A stretch of DNA of 10,752 nt from Candidatus Schekmanbacteria bacterium GWA2_38_11. GTDB taxonomy: Bacteria > Schekmanbacteria > GWA2-38-11. The stretch covers positions 1 to 10,752 of the forward strand of contig MGDB01000003.1 in assembly GCA_001790645.1 (NCBI GenBank), read 5' to 3'. Made by a program: the position numbers and the translations under genes. Shown one piece after another: positions 1 to 8,048 of this stretch; position 1 is the first letter of the stretch; every line of letters begins with the position of its first letter. The notes below the pieces were generated by a model, which was given only the letters and a program-made list of their open reading frames with translations, ran no database searches and was not told where the DNA came from.

Positions 1-1913
1 TTTTTAATTTCAGGTATTAATATGATGACCTCTATCCCACTATTATCAATTGTGTTTATAGAGATTTTACCAGAATTAGATTTTATCAACTGTTCAGCCA
101 AAAATATTTCAATCCCTTTTACTCCAAAATGCTTCTCATTAATGAAAAAAAGCTCTTCCTTCTCTTTATTTCTGGTATCCATTGCTGAGATAACCACTTC
201 TATCCCTTCTGTTGAGAAATTACCAGCACTGTTCACAGGAGTTAAGGATTTAACTCTTGCTAAAAATCTCAGCTCGCTGTCTTCTCCCACCTCTTTAATT
301 AATCTTAGAATTACATTTTTCAAAGCAAAGGAAATTTTATTATTTTCTATTTGAATATTGGAAAGGTTCTGGTCAAAGTCTTTAGAGACCAGGATCCTGT
401 TATTATTAAATTCTTTTTCTAAGCTTTGTATTACGCTGCTTAATACTTCAGGAAGCGATTTAGCCTCTGGTTGAAGGGCTAAAACCCGTTGGTATTCCAA
501 AACACTTTCTACTAACGAGTCAATCCTGTCAATATCTTCATTCATCACCTTATAAAAATTACTCCTGAACTCTGGGTCATCAAATTGGGTTGGCAGGAGA
601 TTGGCAAAGGTTTTAATAGCAACTAAGGGATTTTTTATTTCATGGGCTAATTCCATAATCAAATCCTCATTGCCTTCATCTGCTTTTCTTTCTTTTTCCC
701 TTCCCTCCTCAAAACCTTCCGAAGGTGGATACTCTGTGTCCGCCAAGACTTCCCTGTGTTTTTTTGAATCTTTTGAAACTCTTCCAAAATAATAGGAAAT
801 CTCCTCAGGAGAAATAATCTCATTACTTGCCAGCAATGCAGATCTGATAACAACACTCTCAAGTTCTGTTAAGTTTCCGGGCCAGAAATAGTCTTTAAGT
901 GATTCCATCGCCTCAGGAAAAAAGCTTTTTTTACTTAAAGTTAATTTCATTACCTCTTCTTTGAGTATTGCCTCAACAATTAAAGGAATTTCCTCTCTCC
1001 TCTCTCTCAGCGGTTCAATATGTATTGGAAGGGTACTTATTTTATAAAATAATTTCTGGTCAAAATTTCCATCCTTCATCTTTTTAAACAGACCTGTTGA
1101 AGTAGAAGCGATTATTCTGAAATCCGTCTCAACAAATTCTCCGCTCTCAGCCCTGATCCCTCCCTGCTCGATTAATTCTGCAATCATTCTCTGGGTCTTT
1201 TGACAAAGATCTCCAATCTCATCAAAATAGATTGTTCCGTATGAAGATTTTTTTGGCGAGTATTTATCCCTCTTTTCTATAAGGGTTTTAATAAAATCAC
1301 TCAGAGTTAAATCTCTACAAACCAGATGTAAAAATTGTTTCTTTTTTCTTAAACCATTGCAATGAATAATTCTTGCTGCTAATCCCCTGCCTGTACCTTT
1401 TTCTCCCTGTATCAAAACAGGGGTTTCATGAGTGATAGCTTTATCTAAAAGCTTGATTACTTCTGTTGAAAACTTTGCTCTATTCTCTTCAATGAGATAC
1501 CTGTCACTGCACTCTGTTTCATCTATTATCTTTTTTCTGACTCTTTTTAAATTCGTACTTTTTAAAATACCCTCTACTCTGTCCCTCAAATCCAAAATCT
1601 GGGCAGGAATTTTAACTATTGCTATATTTTCCCTGTCTAAAATTCCGTTCCATTCCTCTGCATCGTAATTCTCTACCAGCAAAACAAATTGCAGGTCACT
1701 GAATGAAGAAAAAAGATCATTTAACAGGCTGATATTTTTCTCATTAAGGTACCCAATCTCTAAAATGACTAAATCTATTCCTTCTCTTTCAACAATCTGT
1801 TTAAGATCTTGTGAAAAACTGCTGCTGAAGAACAGAAATTGGTCATCAAGGATTACTCTTACTGACTCTCTTATGCTCTGAGAATCACTGCCAACCAGAA
1901 CTTTCTTTTTCAT
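1..1913 (-). CDS. Degenerate NtrC-like receiver/AAA+ fused to histidine-kinase core (partial, runs off left edge)
   Basis: My own reverse-strand translation is open from ATG 1913 to the window edge, giving 637 codons with no stop. Residues 1-120 are receiver-like, but the phospho-Asp position is Glu52 (LVILEIG), the switch Thr/Ser is Val80, and only Lys101 is kept. Residues 140-375 are a sigma54-type AAA+ domain. Walker B is intact (FDEIGD, 230-235) and PLRERREEIP is present. Walker A is GEKGTGRG with Arg176 for Lys, the GAFTGA segment is missing, FREDLYYR is FDQKLFYK, and WPGNVREL is WPGNLTEL. An acidic, charged linker (about 380-417) leads to a HisKA helix with His424 (ELAHEIKNPL). An ATPase-like region follows, without clear N, G1 or G2 boxes. 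No Fis-type HTH is seen. The gene overlaps the upstream kinase by 29 nt; GGAGG lies 16 nt before the ATG. It probably acts as a cytoplasmic scaffold or phosphotransfer partner of the two kinases rather than as a sigma54 activator. Domain identity is clear; function is inference. Confidence 0.85.
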   Translation of the reverse strand, partial: MKKKVLVGSDSQSIRESVRVILDDQFLFFSSSFSQDLKQIVEREGIDLVILEIGYLNEKNISLLNDLFSSFSDLQFVLLVENYDAEEWNGILDRENIAIVKIPAQILDLRDRVEGILKSTNLKRVRKKIIDETECSDRYLIEENRAKFSTEVIKLLDKAITHETPVLIQGEKGTGRGLAARIIHCNGLRKKKQFLHLVCRDLTLSDFIKTLIEKRDKYSPKKSSYGTIYFDEIGDLCQKTQRMIAELIEQGGIRAESGEFVETDFRIIASTSTGLFKKMKDGNFDQKLFYKISTLPIHIEPLRERREEIPLIVEAILKEEVMKLTLSKKSFFPEAMESLKDYFWPGNLTELESVVIRSALLASNEIISPEEISYYFGRVSKDSKKHREVLADTEYPPSEGFEEGREKERKADEGNEDLIMELAHEIKNPLVAIKTFANLLPTQFDDPEFRSNFYKVMNEDIDRIDSLVESVLEYQRVLALQPEAKSLPEVLSSVIQSLEKEFNNNRILVSKDFDQNLSNIQIENNKISFALKNVILRLIKEVGEDSELRFLARVKSLTPVNSAGNFSTEGIEVVISAMDTRNKEKEELFFINEKHFGVKGIEIFLAEQLIKSNSGKISINTIDNSGIEVIILIPEIK

Positions 1914-4035
1914 ACGCTTCTGATCTCTTCCTCCGTTCATAGTTTCGCGGGTTTAACGGCAGGTTAATAAAAAATGAACTCCCCTTGCCAACCTGACTTA
2001 TAACATTGATTGACCCACGGTGTTCCTGAATAATGCGATGGCTTATTGAAAGACCAAGCCCGCTCCCCCCATGTTTTGTAGTAAAAAAAGGGGTAAATAT
2101 ATTTTCAATGTCCTTTTCTGGAATTCCCTCTCCGGTATCTCTGATTTCAACCTGGACAAATTCATCACTCCCGTTGAAACGGCGCGTCTCTATAAAAATT
2201 TCACCATTTGCAGATGTAGCCTGGACGGCATTTAAAATAATGTTTAATAATACCTGTTTTATCTGCTCCTTGTCTATCATTATTTTGGGAAGATCCTGGC
2301 AATAGTTCTTATGAGTTACTATATTTTTCTTTTTTGCCTGGTTTTCAATGAGGAGCACTATCTTTTCAATTACTTCATTAATGTCCTCTGCATTAAAGTT
2401 TGGATCTGTAGGCTTTGCAAAATCCAGAAGCTCGTTAAGCAGCCGGCATATCCTCTCTACCTCATCTACAGTGAGGTTTAAAAAATATGTCCTGAATTCT
2501 TCATCATCAAATCTTTCCGGCAAAAGCTGCAAGAATGTCTTTATTGATACAAGTGGATTCCTTATTTCATGGGCAAGTCCTGCAGTAAGGGTTCCTAATG
2601 AAGCAAGCCTGTCAGCTCTCCGCATATTTATCTTTGATTTTTTTAAATTATCATAAATCTTGGCATTTTCTATAGCAACGCTCCCCTGGTTTGCCAGTGT
2701 CATTAAAAGATCAAGGTCTTTATCAGTATACATATCTCCTGATTCTTTTCTTCCGAGGGCAATAACACCTATCAAACGATCCTTCATAATGAGGGGTATG
2801 CATACACTGGCTTCTATGGAATTCATTTTTTTAATTATAGTTTCTATTTTGTAATTATCCTTCTCTCTCTCTACCTCCTCCTTAACTATTATCTCGGACT
2901 TTTCTTTTACCCATCTAAAGAATAAATCGTCTTTAAAAAATGGAATGAAATCTGATTCATAATTATATCCATAGGATTCCTCTATCCTGAAAATTCCCTT
3001 TTCTTCGTCAAGCAGTATTATTGATGCTTTTGTAATGTTCATAGTCTTTACGAGGCTCTCAATTATGATTTTTAAAAGTAGCTTCAGGTCAAGTACCCCG
3101 GCTATCATTTTGCTCAATTTATAAATGGTTTCTTCATAATTTATTTCCCCTTTAAATAAAACCTGCTCAATAGATCTTTGCGTCATCCCTTTATACTTTG
3201 GCAGCACCCCGCCAATTAAAAATGTCATCCCAATGGTTAAGGCTGAAAAAAGGTAATCAGAGTGTTTGAAAAAATATTCCTGGCTGATGACCACAACAAA
3301 GTATGAAGGGATTAAAAGCAGAGGAAGGGTGCAGACATATATTATCCCTTTTTTAAATAAATAATTAATGTCCACCACCCTAAAAGTGACCAGTGCATAG
3401 CTTATGGAAAATAAATAGATTGAAGCAAGGGAAGATGCAAAAGGAGAAATATTTATATCAAAAACCGGGAAAAAGGCAGTAAAGCCGCTTAAGAAACCCA
3501 AAGCAGAAACTATTGTAATATATTTTATTTTTATGCGCTTAAGGCTTGAAGAGATAGTATAATATTCTTTTAGAAGTTCATATATTATATAAAATGAATA
3601 AATGGAATAAGTAATAAAAAAGACAGCATAGAGTTTGCCAGGGACTTCGTAAAAACCAAGACCATTTTTGTAGACCATTTTTGCTACGAAAAGGTCGGTG
3701 AAGTTTAAGGCAAGTTGCGTCATTCCTAAGATATACCCAAATAGAATCAATTTACCATTAGCCTGGGTTTTGTTCAGTAGTGCAATTATGAAATGCAGAC
3801 TTAATGGAGGTATAAATATGGCACCTATATATAAGATTCTGCACCAGAAAAGGGCTTCCTTTTCATCAATTAAAATTGCTGTCATATACCGGCCGACCTG
3901 CCATATAGTAACACTCAGACATAGGAGACACAGAATTTTATTCTGAGGGCTTCTGCGGTCTTTCAAATAAACAAATAATCCTGAAGCAGCGGATAAAAAG
4001 ATTCCAAAAAAGAAACTAAAGATATACCACTTCAT
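1885..4035 (-). CDS. 7TM-GAF sensor histidine kinase (second of tandem pair)
   Basis: This is a 716-aa membrane sensor kinase. Residues 1 to about 275 hold seven or eight hydrophobic segments typical of the N-terminal 7TM histidine-kinase domain (GRYMTAIL, LYIGAIFIPPLSLHF, GFYEVPGKLY), with no large periplasmic domain. Residues about 305-460 form a GAF domain (ASVCIPLIMKDRLIGVIALG). HisKA carries phospho-acceptor His489 in GLAHEIRNPL. The HATPase has N-box Asn602 (LNAVQA), G1 DTGEG at 633-637 and G2 GGSGLGLSI at 656-664, so it should be catalytically competent. Its ATG overlaps the stop of the upstream kinase by 4 nt (ATGA), with GGAGG 10 nt upstream, so the two are probably translationally coupled. 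Its 3' end overlaps the chimeric regulator by 29 nt. It is a clear paralogue of the preceding kinase, with an identical phospho-His helix but diverged sensor and GAF regions. The signal is unknown. The partner may be the downstream chimera or a regulator outside the window. Confidence 0.96.
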   Translation of the reverse strand: MKWYIFSFFFGIFLSAASGLFVYLKDRRSPQNKILCLLCLSVTIWQVGRYMTAILIDEKEALFWCRILYIGAIFIPPLSLHFIIALLNKTQANGKLILFGYILGMTQLALNFTDLFVAKMVYKNGLGFYEVPGKLYAVFFITYSIYSFYIIYELLKEYYTISSSLKRIKIKYITIVSALGFLSGFTAFFPVFDINISPFASSLASIYLFSISYALVTFRVVDINYLFKKGIIYVCTLPLLLIPSYFVVVISQEYFFKHSDYLFSALTIGMTFLIGGVLPKYKGMTQRSIEQVLFKGEINYEETIYKLSKMIAGVLDLKLLLKIIIESLVKTMNITKASIILLDEEKGIFRIEESYGYNYESDFIPFFKDDLFFRWVKEKSEIIVKEEVEREKDNYKIETIIKKMNSIEASVCIPLIMKDRLIGVIALGRKESGDMYTDKDLDLLMTLANQGSVAIENAKIYDNLKKSKINMRRADRLASLGTLTAGLAHEIRNPLVSIKTFLQLLPERFDDEEFRTYFLNLTVDEVERICRLLNELLDFAKPTDPNFNAEDINEVIEKIVLLIENQAKKKNIVTHKNYCQDLPKIMIDKEQIKQVLLNIILNAVQATSANGEIFIETRRFNGSDEFVQVEIRDTGEGIPEKDIENIFTPFFTTKHGGSGLGLSISHRIIQEHRGSINVISQVGKGSSFFINLPLNPRNYERRKRSEAYEKESSGWQ
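2477..2517. repeat. 41-bp segment identical to 4627-4667 (HisKA region of the second kinase)
   Basis: These 41 bases are identical to 4627-4667 and lie in the same frame of the two tandem kinases, encoding the part of HisKA after the phospho-His helix. Identity extends through synonymous positions, which suggests recent duplication or gene conversion. Confidence 0.85.
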
Positions 4036-6188
4036 CTTATAGTTCCCTCCATAACTTCCTCTTCAGGCGACAGCTCATTTCTTTTTTTATAATCCATTGA
4101 ATTCAGAGGGAGGTTGATTGTGAAGGTACTTCCTTCTCCTGGCCGGCTTTTTACATTTATTGTTCCTCTATGCTCCTGAACAATCTGATGGCTGATAGAA
4201 AGCCCTAACCCGGTTCCTCCGGATTTTATGCTAAAAAAAGGTGTAAATATATTCTCAATATCCTTTTCTGAAATCCCTTCTCCTTTATCTCTTACAATGA
4301 CCTGGACAAACTTTTCTCCTATATCAAGAAATCTTGTCTCAATAAATATTTCGCCCCTCTCAGAAGAGGCCTGGATTGCATTCAAAAAGATATTCAAAAA
4401 CACCTGCTTCATCTGTGCTCTATCCACTACCGCCTTTGGAAGGTCAATATTGTATTGCTTGTGGACTACCAGACTCTTCTTTGAAATTTCTTTATCCGCA
4501 AGTAAAACAACTTTCTCCATTATCTCGTTTATATCAGCCTTCTGAAAGTTTGGTTCAGATGGCCTTGCAAAATCAAGCAGCTCGCTCAAGAGACTGCTTA
4601 TCCTCTCAACCTCTTCTACAGTCAGATTTAAAAAATATGTCCTGAATTCTTCATCATCAAATCTTTCTGGAAGGAGCTGGAGGAACGTTTTTATTGATAC
4701 AAGAGGGTTTCTTATTTCATGGGCTAATCCGGCAGTAAGAGTCCCCAATGAAGCAAGCCTGTCAACCCTGCGCATATGTATCTTTGACCTCTTAAGCATG
4801 TCGTAGAGTCTTGCGTTCTCAAGGGCCACTGAAGCCTGATTAGACAAGGCCTTTAATAACTCAATGTCCTTGTAAGAAAATAAACTCCTGCTTTTCTTGT
4901 AGCTGAGATTTATGATCCCGATAAGATGATTCTCATGGACCAACGGCAGGCAAATCTCAGAGCCCATCTCCTTCATCCGTGCATCGATTAAGCCCATCCT
5001 CTGGTCAGAATAAATCCTCTCCTCAATCTCCTCTCTTATGACTATATTATTTTTCTCCTCCACCCAGCGGAAAAAAAAATCCTGTTTTGGAAAAAGAAGC
5101 CTGTCCTTCTCTCCGTTCAGCCCATAAGACGCCCTGATTTTAAATTTATTTTCCTCATTATCTAAGACAAAAACAGATACTTTCTCCACGTCCATTGTTT
5201 TTACAATTATGTCAACAATATGGCTCAATAAATTATCTAAATCCAGAACCTGGACAATTTTCCTGCTCAGCTTATAAAAAACATCTTCGCAGGCTACCTC
5301 GTTTCTGAAAAGCATTTTTGTTCCCCAGTTCTCTAAAATAACCTTTAGTCTTGGAAATGCGAAAGCAGCCAAAAGGAACAATAAAAGGAGAATCGATGAA
5401 AAGGTATAGTCAAAGGAGCCAAAAATAGCTCTCTCACTCAACAAGAGTATCAGCAAACACGGAGTGAGAAGGAGCAAAATTAAAAAAGAGTACGTAACGC
5501 TCTTTTTTATAACAACCGTAATATCCATCAAACGATATTTGATAATGGCATAGCTAATGATGAATACATACATAGATGTGAAAGGTGCAGCAATAGGGGG
5601 TATCTTAATATCTAAGAAGGGGAAAAAAGATGTAGCACCGCTTATAAAACCTAACAGTGATGCTGAGATAACATACTTTATCTGGTTCTTTTTAAGGGCA
5701 AGAGATGTCCTTTGATGCTCCTTGAATAAAAACCAGACAGCATAGGTTGGAAACCCAAGCATCAGGAAATGAAATAAATAAAATTTCCCGGGAACCTCAT
5801 AAAAACCAAATGAAGAATTGTAAATTACATCCTGAACGAATAGTTTGCTAAAATTGAACCCGGCTAGCTCCAGCAGGCCAAAGCTGTATCCAAGCAAAAT
5901 GAGGGTCTTTTTTTCCTTGGGTTTTTCTGTTAAAACAAGAATAAAATGAAGGGTCAGTATGGGTATGAAAATAGCCCCCAGATATAAGACCCTCGTCCAG
6001 AAAAAAGCACTATCCCTGTCAAGCGAAACAGCAACCATACAGCGGCCGAATTGCCAGACAGAGACGCTAAAACACTGGAGACACCATATCCTGTTAAGGA
6101 ATGAGCTTTTGTTCCTGAGATATACAATGATCCCGAGACCAAAAGCAAATATGCTTCCGGAAAAAAATCCTATGGCATACCAGTTCAT
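4032..6188 (-). CDS. 7TM-GAF sensor histidine kinase (first of tandem pair)
   Basis: This 718-aa kinase has the same architecture as its downstream neighbour. A multi-spanning N-terminal 7TM-type sensor fills residues 1 to about 280 (LYLGAIFIPILTLHFIL, YRLMDITVVIKKS). A GAF domain spans about 305-460 (SEICLPLVHENHLIGIINLS). HisKA has His490 in GLAHEIRNPL. The HATPase has Asn603 (LNAIQA), G1 DKGEG at 634-638 and G2 GGTGLGLSI at 657-665. All catalytic boxes are present, so it should autophosphorylate at the inner membrane. The ATG lies 3 nt after the ketosynthase stop; AAGGA about 6 nt upstream serves as ribosome binding site from within the end of that gene. The close coupling to a lipid-type enzyme gene suggests joint expression. 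GAF domains bind small ligands or chromophores in other kinases, but no ligand can be read here. An HPt-type or PAS-type sensor is not seen. Confidence 0.96.
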   Translation of the reverse strand: MNWYAIGFFSGSIFAFGLGIIVYLRNKSSFLNRIWCLQCFSVSVWQFGRCMVAVSLDRDSAFFWTRVLYLGAIFIPILTLHFILVLTEKPKEKKTLILLGYSFGLLELAGFNFSKLFVQDVIYNSSFGFYEVPGKFYLFHFLMLGFPTYAVWFLFKEHQRTSLALKKNQIKYVISASLLGFISGATSFFPFLDIKIPPIAAPFTSMYVFIISYAIIKYRLMDITVVIKKSVTYSFLILLLLTPCLLILLLSERAIFGSFDYTFSSILLLLFLLAAFAFPRLKVILENWGTKMLFRNEVACEDVFYKLSRKIVQVLDLDNLLSHIVDIIVKTMDVEKVSVFVLDNEENKFKIRASYGLNGEKDRLLFPKQDFFFRWVEEKNNIVIREEIEERIYSDQRMGLIDARMKEMGSEICLPLVHENHLIGIINLSYKKSRSLFSYKDIELLKALSNQASVALENARLYDMLKRSKIHMRRVDRLASLGTLTAGLAHEIRNPLVSIKTFLQLLPERFDDEEFRTYFLNLTVEEVERISSLLSELLDFARPSEPNFQKADINEIMEKVVLLADKEISKKSLVVHKQYNIDLPKAVVDRAQMKQVFLNIFLNAIQASSERGEIFIETRFLDIGEKFVQVIVRDKGEGISEKDIENIFTPFFSIKSGGTGLGLSISHQIVQEHRGTINVKSRPGEGSTFTINLPLNSMDYKKRNELSPEEEVMEGTIR
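4627..4667. repeat. 41-bp segment identical to 2477-2517 (HisKA region of the first kinase)
   Basis: This is the other copy of the 41-bp direct repeat, 2150 bp from the first. It could support recombination that would delete or fuse one kinase. Confidence 0.85.
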
Positions 6189-6191
6189 TCA

Positions 6192-7433
6192 CTATCCTTC
6201 AAATTTTCTGAGTATAACTGCTGAATTATATCCGCCAAAACCAAAGGATGTTTTTAAAATTATATTAACATTTCTCTTGTAACCTCTGTTAGGAATATAA
6301 TCTAAATCACACTCAGGGTCAGGAACTTCTAAATTTATGGTAGGGTGAAGGAATTGGTTTTCAAGCATCAGGATGCTGGCCACGATTTCAAGGGCACCAC
6401 ATCCACCCATGGCATGGCCAGTCATAGACTTGGTTGCACTGACAGCAAGTTTGTAAGAGTGTTTACCAAAGACATCTTTTATTATTAATGTCTCAGCTTT
6501 ATCGTTTATGATAGTGCCGCTCCCATGAACATTAATGTAATCTACCTCTTCAGGAGTTATCCCCGCCTCTTCCAGTGCTATCCTGATTGCTTTTGAAGCT
6601 TGGGATGCATCGGGTAAAGGAGCCATAACATGGTAGGCATCGGATGTTGCCCCGTACCCTAATATTTTTGAATAGATTTTTGCTTTTCTCTTTTTAGCAT
6701 GCTCAAGCTCTTCAAGTATTATTATTCCTGCCCCTTCGCCAAAAACAATCCCGTCTCTATCTCTGCTAAAAGGTCTATAAGCTGTAGAAGGGTCGCCATT
6801 GCGTTTTGAAAGAAGGTTAACATTGGCAAAGGTTGCAATAGCAAATGGAGTAATTGGAGTCTCAGAACCTCCGGTTATTACGATATCTGCCTTCCCGTTT
6901 TTTATGTACTCAAAGGCCTCTCCCACTGCTGATGTCGAAGAGGCACATGCAGTAGTAATGGTCTGGGTGAGTCCGTTTATTTTATACTCGATCATTATCT
7001 GTGTGGCGCAGGAACTGGGTATTATAGAAGTTGCAAAAAAGGGGTTGATCCTTTTATATCCCTTCTCTAAAAATATTGAATGCTGACGTTCTCCAATTGC
7101 GAGGGCACCAACTGATGTCCCGAGAATAACCCCCACCCTGCTCCGGTCCTCATTTTCAAGATCTAATCTCGAGTCATCAATAGCCATTTTTGTGGCTGCA
7201 AGACCAAACTGGGCAAAGCGGTCAATTCTCTTGGCAGTCTGGGGAGGAATATAATCCATTGGATCAAAATCAGTAACCTCTCCTGCGATATGGCATGGAT
7301 AAGTAGAAGCATCAAAACTTGATATCGTTTTAATTCCTGACCTTCCATTTTTTAAAGAATCCCAGAATTTTTCCTTTCCTATGCCGTTTGAGGCTATGAT
7401 GCCGATTCCTGTTATAACAACTCTTCTGCTCAA
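6192..7433 (-). CDS. FabF-like beta-ketoacyl-ACP synthase (KAS II type)
   Basis: This is a condensing enzyme of the thiolase fold, 413 aa from the TTG at 7433. Type II synthases of this family extend an acyl chain with malonyl-ACP by decarboxylative Claisen condensation in the cytoplasm. The start gives SRRVVITGIG as the N-terminus, normal for the family. It also places the active-site residues at Cys163 (TTACASST), His303 (NVHGSGT), Lys335 and His340 (SATKSMTGHAMGG), the E. coli FabF numbering. An upstream in-frame TTG at 7448 would add five residues that are really the Shine-Dalgarno. The C-terminal SFGFGGYNSA is intact. One oddity is that the usual HGTST is HGSGT, and the segment GERQHSIFLEKGYKRINPFF is less FabF-like. 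The operon partners are a radical SAM enzyme and a membrane methyltransferase rather than fabD/fabG/acpP. A specialised lipid or polyketide role is therefore more likely than housekeeping synthesis (inference). Confidence 0.93.
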   Translation of the reverse strand: MSRRVVITGIGIIASNGIGKEKFWDSLKNGRSGIKTISSFDASTYPCHIAGEVTDFDPMDYIPPQTAKRIDRFAQFGLAATKMAIDDSRLDLENEDRSRVGVILGTSVGALAIGERQHSIFLEKGYKRINPFFATSIIPSSCATQIMIEYKINGLTQTITTACASSTSAVGEAFEYIKNGKADIVITGGSETPITPFAIATFANVNLLSKRNGDPSTAYRPFSRDRDGIVFGEGAGIIILEELEHAKKRKAKIYSKILGYGATSDAYHVMAPLPDASQASKAIRIALEEAGITPEEVDYINVHGSGTIINDKAETLIIKDVFGKHSYKLAVSATKSMTGHAMGGCGALEIVASILMLENQFLHPTINLEVPDPECDLDYIPNRGYKRNVNIILKTSFGFGGYNSAVILRKFEG

Positions 7434-7436
7434 AGA

Positions 7437-7444
7437 TCCTCCTT
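7437..7444 (-). promoter_or_regulatory. Ribosome binding site deciding the ketosynthase start
   Basis: On the minus strand AAGGAGGA lies three bases before the TTG at 7433. It falls inside what would be codons 2-4 if the TTG at 7448 were used. That earlier TTG has no recognisable Shine-Dalgarno, so the later start is preferred. Confidence 0.7.
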
Positions 7445-7451
7445 CCAATAC

Positions 7452-8027
7452 TTAGTAGTGTTTACTTCTTAACTTTCTCCTAGGCAGGAAAGCTGATACC
7501 TGATTTTTATAGTCCATATATTCTCTGCCAAACTTCCTGAGCAATTCCTTTTCTTCAAGATAAATTCTTATAATCATCAAAGGAACATATAACAGCAGGC
7601 TGATGCAAAAAGTATAATATGCATTTGCCACAAGAGGAAACCCCAGTATTTCAAGGATAGCTGACAGGTAATAGGGATTTCTCACATGACTGTAAGGTCC
7701 TTCTTTTATTAATGAATGATTTTCCCTTATCTCAATCTGAAGACTGTGAAACCTGCCAAGGGTTTTTATTGAACTATCCCTCAATATTAATCCGGAACTA
7801 TATATAAATAACCCTCCCAAACTGACTAAATAATTTACCTTGGATGTAAAAACAAAATATTCTGCCAATGCCGCAATTATCAAAATCGTATGAGCAATAA
7901 AGAGTGCAGTAAATGTCCAACCCGCTTTGACCTCACCTTTTTCAATATCCCTCTTCCTGAACGCCTGATACAGCCTCTGGAAGACCATGAAAACCATGAA
8001 GATTAAAAAAAATAATGTAAAAAGCAT
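7452..8027 (-). CDS. Integral-membrane methyltransferase, isoprenylcysteine methyltransferase/PEMT-like
   Basis: This is a small polytopic protein, 191 aa from the ATG at 8027. Hydrophobic segments lie at about 1-17, 38-60, 66-83, 118-134 and 136-156. The family signature follows: HSLIKEGPYSHVRNPYYLS (104-122), where H104, GPY and RNPYY form the SAM-binding motif, and EEKELLRKFGREYMDY (158-173), whose paired Glu and following helix are typical of PF04140/PF04191-type enzymes. Such proteins methylate lipid-linked carboxyls or amines at the membrane face using S-adenosylmethionine. Bacterial members are diverse and the substrate cannot be read here. The start is uncertain: TTG at 8045, 3 nt after the radical SAM stop, would add six residues, and neither start has a well-spaced Shine-Dalgarno. 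It sits between the radical SAM and ketosynthase genes, suggesting it methylates a lipid or acyl product of that set (inference). Confidence 0.85.
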   Translation of the reverse strand: MLFTLFFLIFMVFMVFQRLYQAFRKRDIEKGEVKAGWTFTALFIAHTILIIAALAEYFVFTSKVNYLVSLGGLFIYSSGLILRDSSIKTLGRFHSLQIEIRENHSLIKEGPYSHVRNPYYLSAILEILGFPLVANAYYTFCISLLLYVPLMIIRIYLEEKELLRKFGREYMDYKNQVSAFLPRRKLRSKHY

Positions 8028-8048
8028 CACTCCCTGCAACAGCAAGGA

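Noticed and set aside
659..862. Short minus-strand frame of 67 codons
   Set aside because: It is out of frame with, and fully inside, the long open frame of the chimeric regulator, which has recognisable domains. It is a shadow.
1..1913. A pseudogene or frameshifted sigma54 regulator
   Set aside because: Hand translation shows no stop or frame change across 637 codons, so loss of motifs is by substitution, not breakage.
6192..7448. Ketosynthase start at the TTG at 7448
   Set aside because: The extra five residues are encoded by the Shine-Dalgarno itself, and the start at 7433 gives family-standard residue numbering.
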